Source of the DNA: Bacteroidota bacterium
GTDB lineage: Bacteria; Bacteroidota; Bacteroidia; NS11-12g; UBA955
Reading direction: 5' to 3'
Assembly (NCBI GenBank): GCA_025354385.1
Contig: JANXMZ010000037.1
Span: forward strand, 1 to 59,363
DNA: 59,363 nucleotides
Shown: positions 34,312 to 43,828 of the stretch, piece after piece
How positions within the stretch are numbered: position 1 is the first letter of the stretch
Layout: each line of letters begins with the position of its first letter
The notes under the pieces: generated by a model
Told to the model about the DNA's origin: nothing
Seen by the model: only the letters and a program-made list of their open reading frames with translations
Databases searched by the model: none
Translations under genes and position numbers: made by a program

Positions 34312-36186
34312 ATGAGATTCTGTACGATTTTGTTGTTAATATTAGTAGCAGTAAACGCAAATGCGCAAAATGGTGTGCATTTAACCAAAGGCGCCACTGT
34401 TTTGCACAATGTTTTTAATCCCGATAGTGTGCCAGCTTTGCAAAACGGCATCTACAGCATTGCGAAAGAAATGCCCGAACCAATAGGTATGGACGAGACT
34501 GTAAAGGCTTTTGTAAATAAAGAACGCCAAAGATTGGCCAATAACCATTACCCCAATAATACATCCAAACGCTCGGCTTTACCACCCATGGTAATTGGTG
34601 GTTTCATTGGAGCTGCAGTAGAATCGACACCGAATGATAATAATATGGCCATTAACAATGATAGTTTTGTGGTGAGTGTTTTAAATTCAAATATTGGTGT
34701 TTATAATGCCAATACGGGTGTGCTAAAAAAGAATTGGTTTTTAGAATATTTACCCCTCGATAAAGTGAATACCAAACCTGGTAGTGGCATTGCTACTTTG
34801 AATAGAAGCTACGATCCAAAAGTGGTTTTTGATCCTGTTAGCAATCGTTTTATCATTGTTTATTTAGAAGGCGATGGCAGCGATGATACCCGCATTATTG
34901 TATGCTTTAGTAAAACTAATTTGCCAACAGATGGGTGGAATATTTATAAATTAAAAGGCAATCCTTTTGGCGGAAAATTTTGGACCGATTATCCGATGAT
35001 TGCCATTAACGGTGAAGATTTATTTATTACCGTTAATTTATTAAAAGACAGTAGCGATTGGCGCGATGGTTTTACACAATCTGTGATATGGCAAGTGCCA
35101 AAATCAAAAGGTTTTAACACGGCCGACTCCTTGCCCTATAATTTGTGGAGCAATTTAAAATTCAACAACAAATCTATTTGGAATATTTGTCCTGTGCAGG
35201 AAGCCTACCAGCCAGGCAGTGCAGGTTTATACCTTTTAAGTGTGCGCCCTGGAGATGTGGCCAATGATACTGTTTTTCTTCATCATATTTCGGATAATTA
35301 CAGCAGTGGTAATGCGCAGTATAGCTATAAAATATTAAAGTCGAACAAGCAATATGGGGTGCCCCCGGCGGCTCCACAAAAAGTAAATGGATTCCGTTTG
35401 CAAACCAATGATGCTAGGGTACTGGGTGCTTTTTATAACAATTATAAAATTCAATTTGTGCAAACATCGCGCAACAGTATCAATGGCAAATCCTCTGTTT
35501 ACCATGGCATAATTCAAGACCCGCAGGATGCTAATCCAATAGTAAAGGCCAATATTATTTCTTACGATTCATTAGACATAGCTTATCCCACCATTGTACA
35601 TGCTGGCAATAAAGTATGGGGGCAACAAAGTTTAATTACATTTTCGCATACCGGGTTGAAAACCTTTCCGGGTACTTCTGTTGTTTATTTTGATAACAAC
35701 GGTCAATACTCTGATATCATTCGGGTGAAACAGGGTCAAGGCATTATTAATAGTTTTATTGTTGATACTGCAGAGCGTTGGGGCGATTATACAGCCATTC
35801 AAAGGCGATATAACAATGAGAATGAATTTTGGTTGGCCGGTTCTTTTGGTAAATCTAATGATAAGGTTGGCACATGGATTGGTAAAATAAGCATGAATGA
35901 TCCTACTGTTGGATTACAAAATTTTCGAAATAATAAAATTTCGAATGCTTTCCCTAACCCAGTAACAGATGCCATCATGATTCCTTTTGAAACTGAAGAA
36001 AATGGCGAGGTTGTAATTACTATTTATGATATGTCAGGTAAAGTTATTATGACAATGAAAGAGACAAAAGAAAAAGGGGAACAAAAAGCCTTTGTAAATG
36101 TTACATGCTTTTCCAACGGTGTTTATTCGTATACAATTACCTCTAATCAAGAGCCCATACAAAATGGAAAATTCAGTAAAATTTGA
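34312..36186 (+). CDS. Secreted protein with T9SS type A sorting domain
   Basis: 624 aa. Signal peptide ends NANAQ. The body (residues about 90-520) carries segments such as NRSYDPKVVFDPVSNRFI and GGKFWTDYPMIAINGEDLF, which look like a beta-propeller-like fold of unknown role. C-terminal 75 residues are a T9SS sorting domain (AFPNPVTDAIMIP ... GEVVITIYDMSGKV ... SNGVYSYTI). Its last 23 nt overlap the truB start, and the two lie in the same direction. Function unknown. Confidence 0.82.
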   Translation: MRFCTILLLILVAVNANAQNGVHLTKGATVLHNVFNPDSVPALQNGIYSIAKEMPEPIGMDETVKAFVNKERQRLANNHYPNNTSKRSALPPMVIGGFIGAAVESTPNDNNMAINNDSFVVSVLNSNIGVYNANTGVLKKNWFLEYLPLDKVNTKPGSGIATLNRSYDPKVVFDPVSNRFIIVYLEGDGSDDTRIIVCFSKTNLPTDGWNIYKLKGNPFGGKFWTDYPMIAINGEDLFITVNLLKDSSDWRDGFTQSVIWQVPKSKGFNTADSLPYNLWSNLKFNNKSIWNICPVQEAYQPGSAGLYLLSVRPGDVANDTVFLHHISDNYSSGNAQYSYKILKSNKQYGVPPAAPQKVNGFRLQTNDARVLGAFYNNYKIQFVQTSRNSINGKSSVYHGIIQDPQDANPIVKANIISYDSLDIAYPTIVHAGNKVWGQQSLITFSHTGLKTFPGTSVVYFDNNGQYSDIIRVKQGQGIINSFIVDTAERWGDYTAIQRRYNNENEFWLAGSFGKSNDKVGTWIGKISMNDPTVGLQNFRNNKISNAFPNPVTDAIMIPFETEENGEVVITIYDMSGKVIMTMKETKEKGEQKAFVNVTCFSNGVYSYTITSNQEPIQNGKFSKI

Positions 36187-36901
36187 ACCTGTTGTAGAGG
36201 AGTTGAAAGATTTCTTAATGACCTCTGCTAATTTTGATGCAGAGCGACTAAAAACAGGCAGTATTCTTTTATTTGATAAACCATTGCACTGGAGTTCATT
36301 TAAACTGGTAAAAAAAGTAAAATATGTAACAATGGCTAAGAGGGTTGGTCATGCTGGTACCTTAGACCCCCTGGCTACAGGTTTATTAATAATTTGTACT
36401 GGCAAGTGCACCAAAATGATAGAACAGATTCAGAATCAAGCCAAGGGTTACACAGGCACCATTACATTTGGACAGACCACTCCAAGTTATGATTTGGAAA
36501 CTGAATTTGATGCCTACTTTGATTTTAGCACCATTACTAATGAAGAATTGTTGGCGGCCAGCCAATATTTTACGGGCGATGTTACGCAGGTGCCTCCAGC
36601 CTTTTCGGCCGTTAAAATAAATGGTACAAGGGCTTACAAGTTTGCAAGGCAAGGGGTAGAAGTGGAAATAAAAAAGCGTGTTATTCGGATTAGTGAATTT
36701 AAAATTAATGGCGAATTGCCAAATATAAATTTTGAAGTGGCTTGCAGCAAGGGTACTTACATACGCTCATTAGCCGATGATTACGGCAGATATTTGAACA
36801 GCGGTTCACATTTATCGGCATTACGAAGAACAAAAATTGGCGATTATCATATTGATGATGCTTTTAATATTGAGGATTTTCAACATCTTTGCGGTTTCTA
36901 A
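36164..36901 (+). CDS. truB: tRNA pseudouridine synthase B
   Basis: 245 aa. Makes pseudouridine 55 in tRNA. The catalytic Asp motif GHAGTLDPLATGLL is intact, and the KGTYIRSLADD box follows later. The start at 36164 was chosen because it gives the family N-terminus; the frame reaches 36098 inside the upstream cargo gene. Two nucleotides separate it from ribF. Confidence 0.95.
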   Translation: MENSVKFEPVVEELKDFLMTSANFDAERLKTGSILLFDKPLHWSSFKLVKKVKYVTMAKRVGHAGTLDPLATGLLIICTGKCTKMIEQIQNQAKGYTGTITFGQTTPSYDLETEFDAYFDFSTITNEELLAASQYFTGDVTQVPPAFSAVKINGTRAYKFARQGVEVEIKKRVIRISEFKINGELPNINFEVACSKGTYIRSLADDYGRYLNSGSHLSALRRTKIGDYHIDDAFNIEDFQHLCGF

Positions 36902-36903
36902 GT

Positions 36904-37836
36904 ATGCGTATTTTCGATAGCCTGGATCTTTTACCGGATTTTAAACCAACCGTTTTTACGCAAGGCACTTTTGACGGGGTGCATTTAGGTCATCAAAAAA
37001 TTTTATTGCAGGTAAAGCAAGCCGCAGAAAAAATAAATGGGGAAAGTGTTTTGCTCACCTTCTGGCCCCATCCGCGCTTATTGCTATTTCCGGAAGATAA
37101 CGATTTAAAACTGTTACAGACCCTCGAAGAAAAATTGCAGATGATAGAAACTTGTGGTATTCATAATGTGGTAGTGGTGCCATTTACCAAAGCTTTTAGC
37201 AATATTTTACCAGAAGATTATATCCATGAGTTTTTGGTGAATGAACTAAATATTCATACTGCTATTATTGGCTACGACCACCGCTTTGGAAGAAATAGGG
37301 AGGGCGATATTCATTTGTTGAAAGCCAATGCAGAGAAATTTAATTACCGTGTTTTAGAAATTTCGCCAGAGGATGTGAATGATATTACGATTAGCAGTAC
37401 CAAAATAAGAAATGCTTTGTTAGAAGGTGATGTAAAAACAGCCAATGCTTATTTAGGCCGTCCCTTTAATTTTTATGGCAGGGTAGTAGAAGGCAGGAAA
37501 TTGGGTCGTGAATTGGGTTACCCTACCGCCAACTTAGAAATAGAGAATCCTAATAAGCTTATTCCTCAAAAAGGTGTTTATGCAGTTAAAGGTGTTGTAA
37601 ACAATGAAATATTTGGCGGAATGATGAATATTGGAGAGAACCCCACCATACTAGGAAAAGGGTTTAGCATAGAGGTTAATTTTTTTGATTTTAATGCCGA
37701 TATTTATGGGCAAGTAATTGATATTCAAATTGTAGACAGATTGCGAGATGAGTTAAAATTCGACAATTTAGATAGTTTGGTACAAAAATTGCACGCAGAT
37801 AAGATCCATGCCTTATCAATTTTACAATCCATATAA
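36904..37836 (+). CDS. ribF: Bifunctional riboflavin kinase/FAD synthetase
   Basis: 310 aa. N-terminal nucleotidyl transferase domain with TFDGVHLGHQ near residue 25 and a C-terminal riboflavin kinase domain with GRELGYPTANLE. Makes FMN and FAD. Starts at the ATG 2 nt after the truB stop; an upstream TTG at 36889 is rejected. Overlaps the next gene by 29 nt. Confidence 0.96.
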   Translation: MRIFDSLDLLPDFKPTVFTQGTFDGVHLGHQKILLQVKQAAEKINGESVLLTFWPHPRLLLFPEDNDLKLLQTLEEKLQMIETCGIHNVVVVPFTKAFSNILPEDYIHEFLVNELNIHTAIIGYDHRFGRNREGDIHLLKANAEKFNYRVLEISPEDVNDITISSTKIRNALLEGDVKTANAYLGRPFNFYGRVVEGRKLGRELGYPTANLEIENPNKLIPQKGVYAVKGVVNNEIFGGMMNIGENPTILGKGFSIEVNFFDFNADIYGQVIDIQIVDRLRDELKFDNLDSLVQKLHADKIHALSILQSI

Positions 37837-38737
37837 ATTACTGGCCTTTGTAATCTTATTTTTAATAAGTACTGGTATTATAGAGGCGGGTGTTTTTAAT
37901 CATCTTTTAAATTTTAACGATACAGATGTTTACAATTATGAGCCAACCAAAATGGCTGGTGAATTTGATTCGACTTTCAATTCGGCTTGGCAATTGTACT
38001 TAAATAGTTGGGACAGTCAAACACTTAATCCGTATGTATACGATTATAGTAGTTTTAATAAGCCTGTAAGTCTTTGTTTGTCGCACGATTCATTTGGATT
38101 TTGCATTCCTATTGCTTCCATGGTGACCTCAGAATTTGGTACACGTTGGGGCAAACACCACCAAGGTGTCGATTTGGATTTAGAAACGGGCGATTCTGTG
38201 GTAAGTGCCTTTGATGGCGTGGTTCGCATGTCGCGTTATTACTTTGGTTATGGCAATATGGTGGTGATTCGCCATCACAATGGTTTAGAAACCTTATACG
38301 GCCATCTGTCTAAAAATATTGTTGAGGTTGGTCAATCGGTTAAAGTCGGAGAAGTGATTGGTCTTGGCGGCAACACAGGACATAGTTTTGGTTCGCACTT
38401 ACATTTCGAAATGCGTTTTATGGGTAAACCCATTGATCCGGCTAAATTCATTGCCTTCGATAAATTTTCTTTGTTGAACAACGAGATTACCATAGATGGT
38501 ACCTTATTTGAAAACAATAAACTTGTAAAGAAATCTAGAAATGGCGGTGTAGAAGAGCACAGCGAAACGCATTACACCAAAGCGAAGAAGGCTCAGAAAA
38601 TTCATGTTGTAAAACGGGGTGATACATTAAGTGCCATTGCTAGAAAGCATCATACAACAGTTAGCAAGCTTTGTAAATTAAATAAAATTAAAGCAACAAC
38701 AATTCTTCCTTTGGGAAAAAAATTGAAGGTGAAATAG
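37808..38737 (+). CDS. M23 peptidase with C-terminal LysM domain
   Basis: 309 aa. N-terminal signal/anchor, a lysostaphin-like M23 zinc peptidase domain (motifs GKHHQGVDLD and HLHFEMR), and a LysM domain (VKRGDTLSAIARKH) at the C-terminus. Probable peptidoglycan endopeptidase in cell separation or turnover. Overlaps ribF by 29 nt and shares its transcript. Confidence 0.92.
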   Translation: MPYQFYNPYKLLAFVILFLISTGIIEAGVFNHLLNFNDTDVYNYEPTKMAGEFDSTFNSAWQLYLNSWDSQTLNPYVYDYSSFNKPVSLCLSHDSFGFCIPIASMVTSEFGTRWGKHHQGVDLDLETGDSVVSAFDGVVRMSRYYFGYGNMVVIRHHNGLETLYGHLSKNIVEVGQSVKVGEVIGLGGNTGHSFGSHLHFEMRFMGKPIDPAKFIAFDKFSLLNNEITIDGTLFENNKLVKKSRNGGVEEHSETHYTKAKKAQKIHVVKRGDTLSAIARKHHTTVSKLCKLNKIKATTILPLGKKLKVK

Positions 38738-38770
38738 GCGCAGAGTCTTATTTTCGTCCTTAGTTTTCCT

Positions 38771-39697
38771 ATGTCCCAAGCATCACAAAATTCTTTAATC
38801 ATAAAAAAACTGGCTACTCAGCTAGGTTTTTCCTTTTGTGGCATCTCTAAAGCGGGCTATTTAGAGAAAGAAGCACCGCTATTGGAAGAATGGTTGAACA
38901 AAGGTCATCATGGGCAAATTCAGTACCTTGAAAATCATTTTGACAAGCGTTTAGATCCAACCATTTTGGTGCCTGGTGCTAAATCAGTAATTAGTTTATT
39001 GTATAATTACTATCCAGAAAAGCAGCAGCAACACACCAATGCTAAAATTGGAAAGTATGCTTATGGCAACGATTATCATGAAGTGCTAAAAGAGAAATGC
39101 AGAGCATTGATGGTATTGATACAAGAGCAAATAGGAGCGGTGGAAGGGCGTGCATTTACCGATAGTGCACCAGTAATGGAGAGATCCTGGGCTGAAAGGA
39201 GTGGATTGGGTTGGATTGGCAAACATGGCTTACTCATTAACAAGGGACATGGTTCTTTTTTCTTTTTATCGGAACTGATACTCGACCTAAATTGTGAATA
39301 TGATTCACCCATCAAAGATTATTGTGGCTCATGCACGGCCTGTGTAGACGCTTGTCCAACAGAAGCCATATTGCCTAATAAAACCTTGAATGCGTCCAAA
39401 TGTATATCGTATCTTACCATTGAATTGAAGGATGCTATTCCAAGTGAATTTAAAGGAAAGTTGGAGAACTGGATATTTGGTTGTGATATTTGTCAAGATG
39501 TTTGCCCTTGGAACCGTTTTTCAAAACCACACCAAGAGCCACAATTTGAGATAAAGCCAGAAATAGAAAGTTATAGTAAAGCCGAATGGACCGAAATTAC
39601 AGAAACAGTTTTTAACAAAATTTTTTCTAAAAGTGCTATCAAACGAACCAAATATGAAGGTTTTGTTAGGAATTTGAAGTTCGTAGACAATAAATAA
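38771..39697 (+). CDS. queG: Epoxyqueuosine reductase
   Basis: 308 aa. Cobalamin-dependent enzyme with two 4Fe-4S sites: [13 protein letters not shown] and [10 protein letters not shown] are both present, with [17 protein letters not shown] in the middle. Converts epoxyqueuosine to queuosine in tRNA. It lies 33 nt after the M23 gene, so it may still be in the same transcript. Confidence 0.96.
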   Translation: MSQASQNSLIIKKLATQLGFSFCGISKAGYLEKEAPLLEEWLNKGHHGQIQYLENHFDKRLDPTILVPGAKSVISLLYNYYPEKQQQHTNAKIGKYAYGNDYHEVLKEKCRALMVLIQEQIGAVEGRAFTDSAPVMERSWAERSGLGWIGKHGLLINKGHGSFFFLSELILDLNCEYDSPIKDYCGSCTACVDACPTEAILPNKTLNASKCISYLTIELKDAIPSEFKGKLENWIFGCDICQDVCPWNRFSKPHQEPQFEIKPEIESYSKAEWTEITETVFNKIFSKSAIKRTKYEGFVRNLKFVDNK

Positions 39698-39921
39698 TAA
39701 TCATTGGTTGCTCATTTTTTTTAGGAATCTAAATTTGCTATTGTTGGCTTAAACAAACCACCCAATAAGTGTGAAGCTAAAGTAGGAAAATGAAATGCTT
39801 ATAAATCATTAAATTCAATTTGTTAGTTTGCTTAACTTGAACTTAGGTTAGTAATAATAAATACTACTTCTTCTTATTGCGTTTTAAAGGCAATAGTAGG
39901 CTAAATTCATTCCAGAATTTA

Positions 39922-39946
39922 AAATCCTTTCCTTTGGAAAGGATTT
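39922..39946. promoter_or_regulatory. Perfect hairpin over the -33 box of mtaB
   Basis: 11-bp inverted repeat AAATCCTTTCC (39922-39932) / GGAAAGGATTT (39936-39946) with loop TTT at 39933-39935. TTTG at 39933-39936, which takes in the loop, is the -33 box: it lies 20 nt upstream of the exact -7 element TAACTTTG at 39957-39964. A repressor binding the repeat would cover the promoter. The link to a specific regulator is inferred. Confidence 0.5.
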
Positions 39947-39956
39947 AGGATAGGCC

Positions 39957-39964
39957 TAACTTTG
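39957..39964 (+). promoter_or_regulatory. -7 element TAACTTTG for mtaB-lgt operon
   Basis: Exact TAnnTTTG match with TTTG-N20 spacing to the -33 box, 8 nt before the ATG at 39973. Confidence 0.7.
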
Positions 39965-39972
39965 CACCTTTC

Positions 39973-41298
39973 ATGCAAAAATCGGTAGCCTTTTATACCT
40001 TAGGTTGTAAACTCAATTTCTCTGAAACCAGCACCATTGGTCGCCAATTGGAAACTGCTGGTTTTGCGAAAAAAGAATTTACAGACCAAGCTGATGTTTA
40101 TGTAATCAATACCTGTTCGGTTACCGATCATGCCGATCGCAAATGCAAAAAGGTAGTAAAAGAAGCCTTAAAAAGTAACCCCAATGCATTCATTGTCATT
40201 ATTGGCTGTTATGCCCAATTGAAACCGGAAGAAATAGCTAATATTCCCGGGGTTGATTTGGTGTTAGGTGCAGCCGAAAAATTTAATTTGGCGGAGCACT
40301 TAAAAGCAGGTTACGAAAAGGTTGGTGCTGCAAAAATACACAACCAAAATATCAAAGAAACCAATGTGTTTATTCCCGGTTTTTCGGTGGGCGATAGAAC
40401 CCGATCGTTTTTAAAGGTTCAAGATGGGTGTGATTATTTTTGTTCTTTCTGTACCATTCCTTTGGCAAGGGGCAAAAGCAGAAGTAATTCTATCGAAGAA
40501 ACATTAAAAGTGGTAAGGCAGGTAGCTGAAACCAATGTTAAAGAAGTTGTATTAACAGGTGTGAACCTGGGCGATTTTGGAATTCAAAACAATGAAACCT
40601 TCTTCGATTTATGTTTGGAATTGGATAGAATTGAGGGCATAGGTCGATATCGCATATCTTCTATCGAACCCAATTTATTAACGGATGAGATCATAGAATT
40701 TGTAGCCCATTCAAATAAATTTATGCCGCATTTTCATATTCCATTGCAAAGTGGTTCCAATACTATATTAAAGGCTATGCGCAGAAAATATGAACGAGAA
40801 TTGTATGAAGAGAAGGTGAATAAAATAAAACAACTCATGCCGCATTGTTCTATTGGTGTCGATGTTATTGTTGGCTTCCCTGGCGAAACAGATGAAGATT
40901 TTTTAGAGACCTATAATTTCATCAATCAACTAGATGTTTCTTATCTGCATGTTTTCCCATACTCGGAGAGAGCCAATACAACTGCAAGAAAAATGAGTGG
41001 TAAAGTGCATCAATTTATACGCAACGAACGCACAGAGATGTTGAGAATCTTGAGCGAAAAAAAGAAGCAACATTTCTATCAACAATATTTAAATACCAAG
41101 GCCAATGTGCTTTTTGAGCAAGAAGAAAAAAGCAATCGCATGTTTGGTTTTACAGAGAATTATATCAAAGTAGAGGTAGATTACGATCCTTTGATGGTGA
41201 ATGAAGTTTGCGAAGTATATTTGTCGCATATCAATCAAAATGGATTTGCCGAAGGAGAACTCAATTATTCAACACAACACCTATTAAATGTATCCTAA
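39973..41298 (+). CDS. mtaB: tRNA t6A37 methylthiotransferase
   Basis: 441 aa radical SAM protein of the MiaB/MtaB family. N-terminal UPF0004 domain (LGCKLNFSE, NTCSVTDHAD, GCYAQ) and radical SAM cluster motif CDYFCSFCTIP, then a TRAM-like C-terminus. The GCKLN signature fits MtaB rather than MiaB. It starts right after the regulated-looking promoter at 39922-39964 and overlaps lgt by 11 nt. Confidence 0.9.
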   Translation: MQKSVAFYTLGCKLNFSETSTIGRQLETAGFAKKEFTDQADVYVINTCSVTDHADRKCKKVVKEALKSNPNAFIVIIGCYAQLKPEEIANIPGVDLVLGAAEKFNLAEHLKAGYEKVGAAKIHNQNIKETNVFIPGFSVGDRTRSFLKVQDGCDYFCSFCTIPLARGKSRSNSIEETLKVVRQVAETNVKEVVLTGVNLGDFGIQNNETFFDLCLELDRIEGIGRYRISSIEPNLLTDEIIEFVAHSNKFMPHFHIPLQSGSNTILKAMRRKYERELYEEKVNKIKQLMPHCSIGVDVIVGFPGETDEDFLETYNFINQLDVSYLHVFPYSERANTTARKMSGKVHQFIRNERTEMLRILSEKKKQHFYQQYLNTKANVLFEQEEKSNRMFGFTENYIKVEVDYDPLMVNEVCEVYLSHINQNGFAEGELNYSTQHLLNVS

Positions 41299-42502
41299 TT
41301 TTTATTATATTTTTCAAGATTGGTTTGGACTGGAATTACCAGGTCTTAAACTGATCAATTCATTTGGCTTTTTTGTAGCCATTTCTTTCGTAGCAGCTAA
41401 TGTGGTAATGACCAAAGAGCTAAAGCGCAAATTTAAATTGGGTATCCTAGGCGCTGGCGAGCAAGTAAAGGTAATGAAAGGCATGGCCATGTCGCAATCA
41501 GATTATATTGCATCTGGTATCACTGGATTTATAATAGGATATAAGTTTTTACCATTGCTGTTTAATTTCTCTTTGGCCAATGATAATCCCCAATCTTATA
41601 TTTTATCATTGAATGGGAGCTTCATTTATGGCATTATTGGTGCAGCCCTGTTTGTAGGCATTAATTATTGGCAAGATAAAAAGCAAAGATTGCCAGAACC
41701 AGTAGAGGAAATAAAAACTGTAGACCCCTCTTACCACATGGGCACAATTACCTTTGCCGCATTTTTAGGAGGTTTATTGGGTGCTAAATTATTTCACATT
41801 CTAGAAAATCTTTCAGACTTTTATAGAGACCCATGGGGCAACATTATTTCGTTCAGTGGACTCACATTTTATGGCGGCTTGATTGTTGGTGGTATTGCCG
41901 TATTAATTGTTGCTAAGAGAAAAGGTATTAAAACTTTGCACATGTTAGATGTTGGAGGGCCAGCCATGATGCTATCATATGGAACAGGTAGAATTGGTTG
42001 TCATGTAGCGGGTGATGGAGATTGGGGCATTGTAAACACTTTGCCGAAGCCGGGATGGATGTCTTTTTTCCCCGATTGGGTTTGGGCTTACAATTACCCT
42101 AACAATGTTAATAGGGTTTGCAATCCTTTTATGGAAGGCGATGCGGGTTATATGCAAAATATTGGTTGCAATTTTGATCAAACACCTTATTTGGTGGCCT
42201 CGGTATTTCCAACTCCAATGTATGAAGCCTTCTTTGGTATCCTCTTATTTTTTGTGCTTTGGATGTTGCGCAAAAAAATTAAATATGCCGGTATTTTATT
42301 TGGAATTTATTTGATGTTAAGTGGCACTGAAAGATTTTTAATTGAAAAAATAAGGGTAAATACTTTGATGGATTTTATGGGCATGCAGGTTACTCAAGCA
42401 GAAATTATTTCATCTTCTTTATTTATACTCGGCTTGTTTTTGGTAGTATATGGTTTATTGAAAAAAATACCTGTGTCGAATGTTGGCACAACACTTGAAT
42501 AG
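41288..42502 (+). CDS. lgt: Prolipoprotein diacylglyceryl transferase
   Basis: 404 aa, with about seven membrane segments. Transfers diacylglyceryl from phosphatidylglycerol to the lipobox Cys of prolipoproteins. Visible family features are SFSGLTFYGGL, GRIGCHVAGDGDWG and PTPMYE. It is longer than the about 280-290 aa enterobacterial protein because of extra soluble segments, as in other Bacteroidota. Overlaps mtaB by 11 nt. Many lipoproteins elsewhere in this window are its likely substrates. Confidence 0.92.
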   Translation: MYPNFYYIFQDWFGLELPGLKLINSFGFFVAISFVAANVVMTKELKRKFKLGILGAGEQVKVMKGMAMSQSDYIASGITGFIIGYKFLPLLFNFSLANDNPQSYILSLNGSFIYGIIGAALFVGINYWQDKKQRLPEPVEEIKTVDPSYHMGTITFAAFLGGLLGAKLFHILENLSDFYRDPWGNIISFSGLTFYGGLIVGGIAVLIVAKRKGIKTLHMLDVGGPAMMLSYGTGRIGCHVAGDGDWGIVNTLPKPGWMSFFPDWVWAYNYPNNVNRVCNPFMEGDAGYMQNIGCNFDQTPYLVASVFPTPMYEAFFGILLFFVLWMLRKKIKYAGILFGIYLMLSGTERFLIEKIRVNTLMDFMGMQVTQAEIISSSLFILGLFLVVYGLLKKIPVSNVGTTLE

Positions 42503-42510
42503 ATATACAC

Positions 42511-43110
42511 ATGAAACATGTATTTTCGATAGCAATGTATTTGGGAGTATCTATTATTGCCGCAATGGGGCAACAAACCAATGATACAGCTAAGAAAAGC
42601 AATGTTGTAAGAGTTGGTTATGAAGTGGAAGGTAAAGATACGATAACCGTTTATCTTCAAAAGAAATTTCAGTACAAGGGAGATGTCATTTCTCCTGAAG
42701 AGCAAAAAGCGTTTTTAAATTTAGCATATGATGTAAAAAAGGCGTTGCCTTATGCAAAATTAGCTGCTTTTCGGTTGCAGTTAATGGAAGATAATTTGAA
42801 CCTTATGTCTTCTGATAAGGAGAAGAAAAAATATGTAAAGGCATGCGAAAAATCCATCAAAAAACAATTTATGGACGATCTAAAAAACATGACCGTAAGT
42901 CAAGGTAAAATACTGTTGAAACTGATTCACAGAGAAACGGGCAAATCTACTTGGGATATTATGAATAATTACCGAGGTGGTTTAGAAACCTTGTTTTGGC
43001 AGGCCATGGCCAAAACCTACAATGCAGATATGAAAGATACCTATGATCCTGTTATTGATTATCAAATAGAAGAAATTATAAGAACTTTAGAAATAGAAAA
43101 TGCACCCTAA
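42511..43110 (+). CDS. DUF4294 domain protein
   Basis: 199 aa with a signal peptide (ends AAMGQ). Bears the DUF4294 features typical of Bacteroidota: EVEGKDTITVYLQ near residue 35, LAYDVKKALPYAKLAAFRL, and LIHRETGKSTWDIMNNYRGG in the second half. Function unknown. Eight nt after lgt and 11 nt overlap with bshB1 make it part of this operon. Confidence 0.85.
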   Translation: MKHVFSIAMYLGVSIIAAMGQQTNDTAKKSNVVRVGYEVEGKDTITVYLQKKFQYKGDVISPEEQKAFLNLAYDVKKALPYAKLAAFRLQLMEDNLNLMSSDKEKKKYVKACEKSIKKQFMDDLKNMTVSQGKILLKLIHRETGKSTWDIMNNYRGGLETLFWQAMAKTYNADMKDTYDPVIDYQIEEIIRTLEIENAP

Positions 43111-43825
43111 AATTAATTTATTGGCTTTTGCCGCCCACCCGGATGATGTTGAAATCGGTATCTCTGGCACGATGGTAAAACATAAAAAAAATGGATTGAC
43201 AACCGGTATTGTTGATTTAACAAGAGGGGAGTTGGGCACCAGAGGAACTGCAGAAATAAGAGCCATAGAATCTGCCAATGCGAGTGAAATTTTACAATTG
43301 GATATCAGAGAAAATTTAGATTTGAAAGACGGTTTTTTCGAATACAATGAATCGAATTTAAAAGCAGTTGTTAAATGTATTAGAAAATACCAACCAGATA
43401 TTGTTTTGTGCAATGCTAAAAGCGACAGGCATCCCGATCACGGCAAAGGACATCAATTAGTTGCAGATGCTTGTTTTTTGGCGGGGTTGTTAAAGATAGA
43501 AATAAGAGATGACCAAGGCAATGATTTAAAACCATGGCGACCAAAAGCCGTGTATGCATACATACAAGATAATTACATAGAACCCGACTTTGTAATAGAT
43601 GTAACGGATGTTTGGGAAGCGCGTACAGCCAGTTTAATGTGTTTTAAATCTCAATTCTTTAATCCAGATTCTAAGGAGCCAGAAACCCCCATTTCAAGTT
43701 TAGCGTTTTTGCAACATGTGGAAGGTAGGTCGGTTCAATTTGGAAGATTTATAGGCGTAAAATATGCCGAAGGTTTTAATGTTGTGCGACCGGCAGGTGT
43801 GAATCTGCTAACAGATTTGTTTTAA
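43100..43825 (+). CDS. bshB1: Bacillithiol biosynthesis deacetylase BshB1
   Basis: 241 aa LmbE-type zinc deacetylase. AHPDDVE near residue 12 and RHPDHGKGH near residue 110 are its metal-binding motifs. Removes acetyl from GlcNAc-malate in bacillithiol synthesis. Overlaps DUF4294 by 11 nt; bshA and bshC are not in the window. Confidence 0.9.
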   Translation: MHPKINLLAFAAHPDDVEIGISGTMVKHKKNGLTTGIVDLTRGELGTRGTAEIRAIESANASEILQLDIRENLDLKDGFFEYNESNLKAVVKCIRKYQPDIVLCNAKSDRHPDHGKGHQLVADACFLAGLLKIEIRDDQGNDLKPWRPKAVYAYIQDNYIEPDFVIDVTDVWEARTASLMCFKSQFFNPDSKEPETPISSLAFLQHVEGRSVQFGRFIGVKYAEGFNVVRPAGVNLLTDLF

Positions 43826-43828
43826 TAT

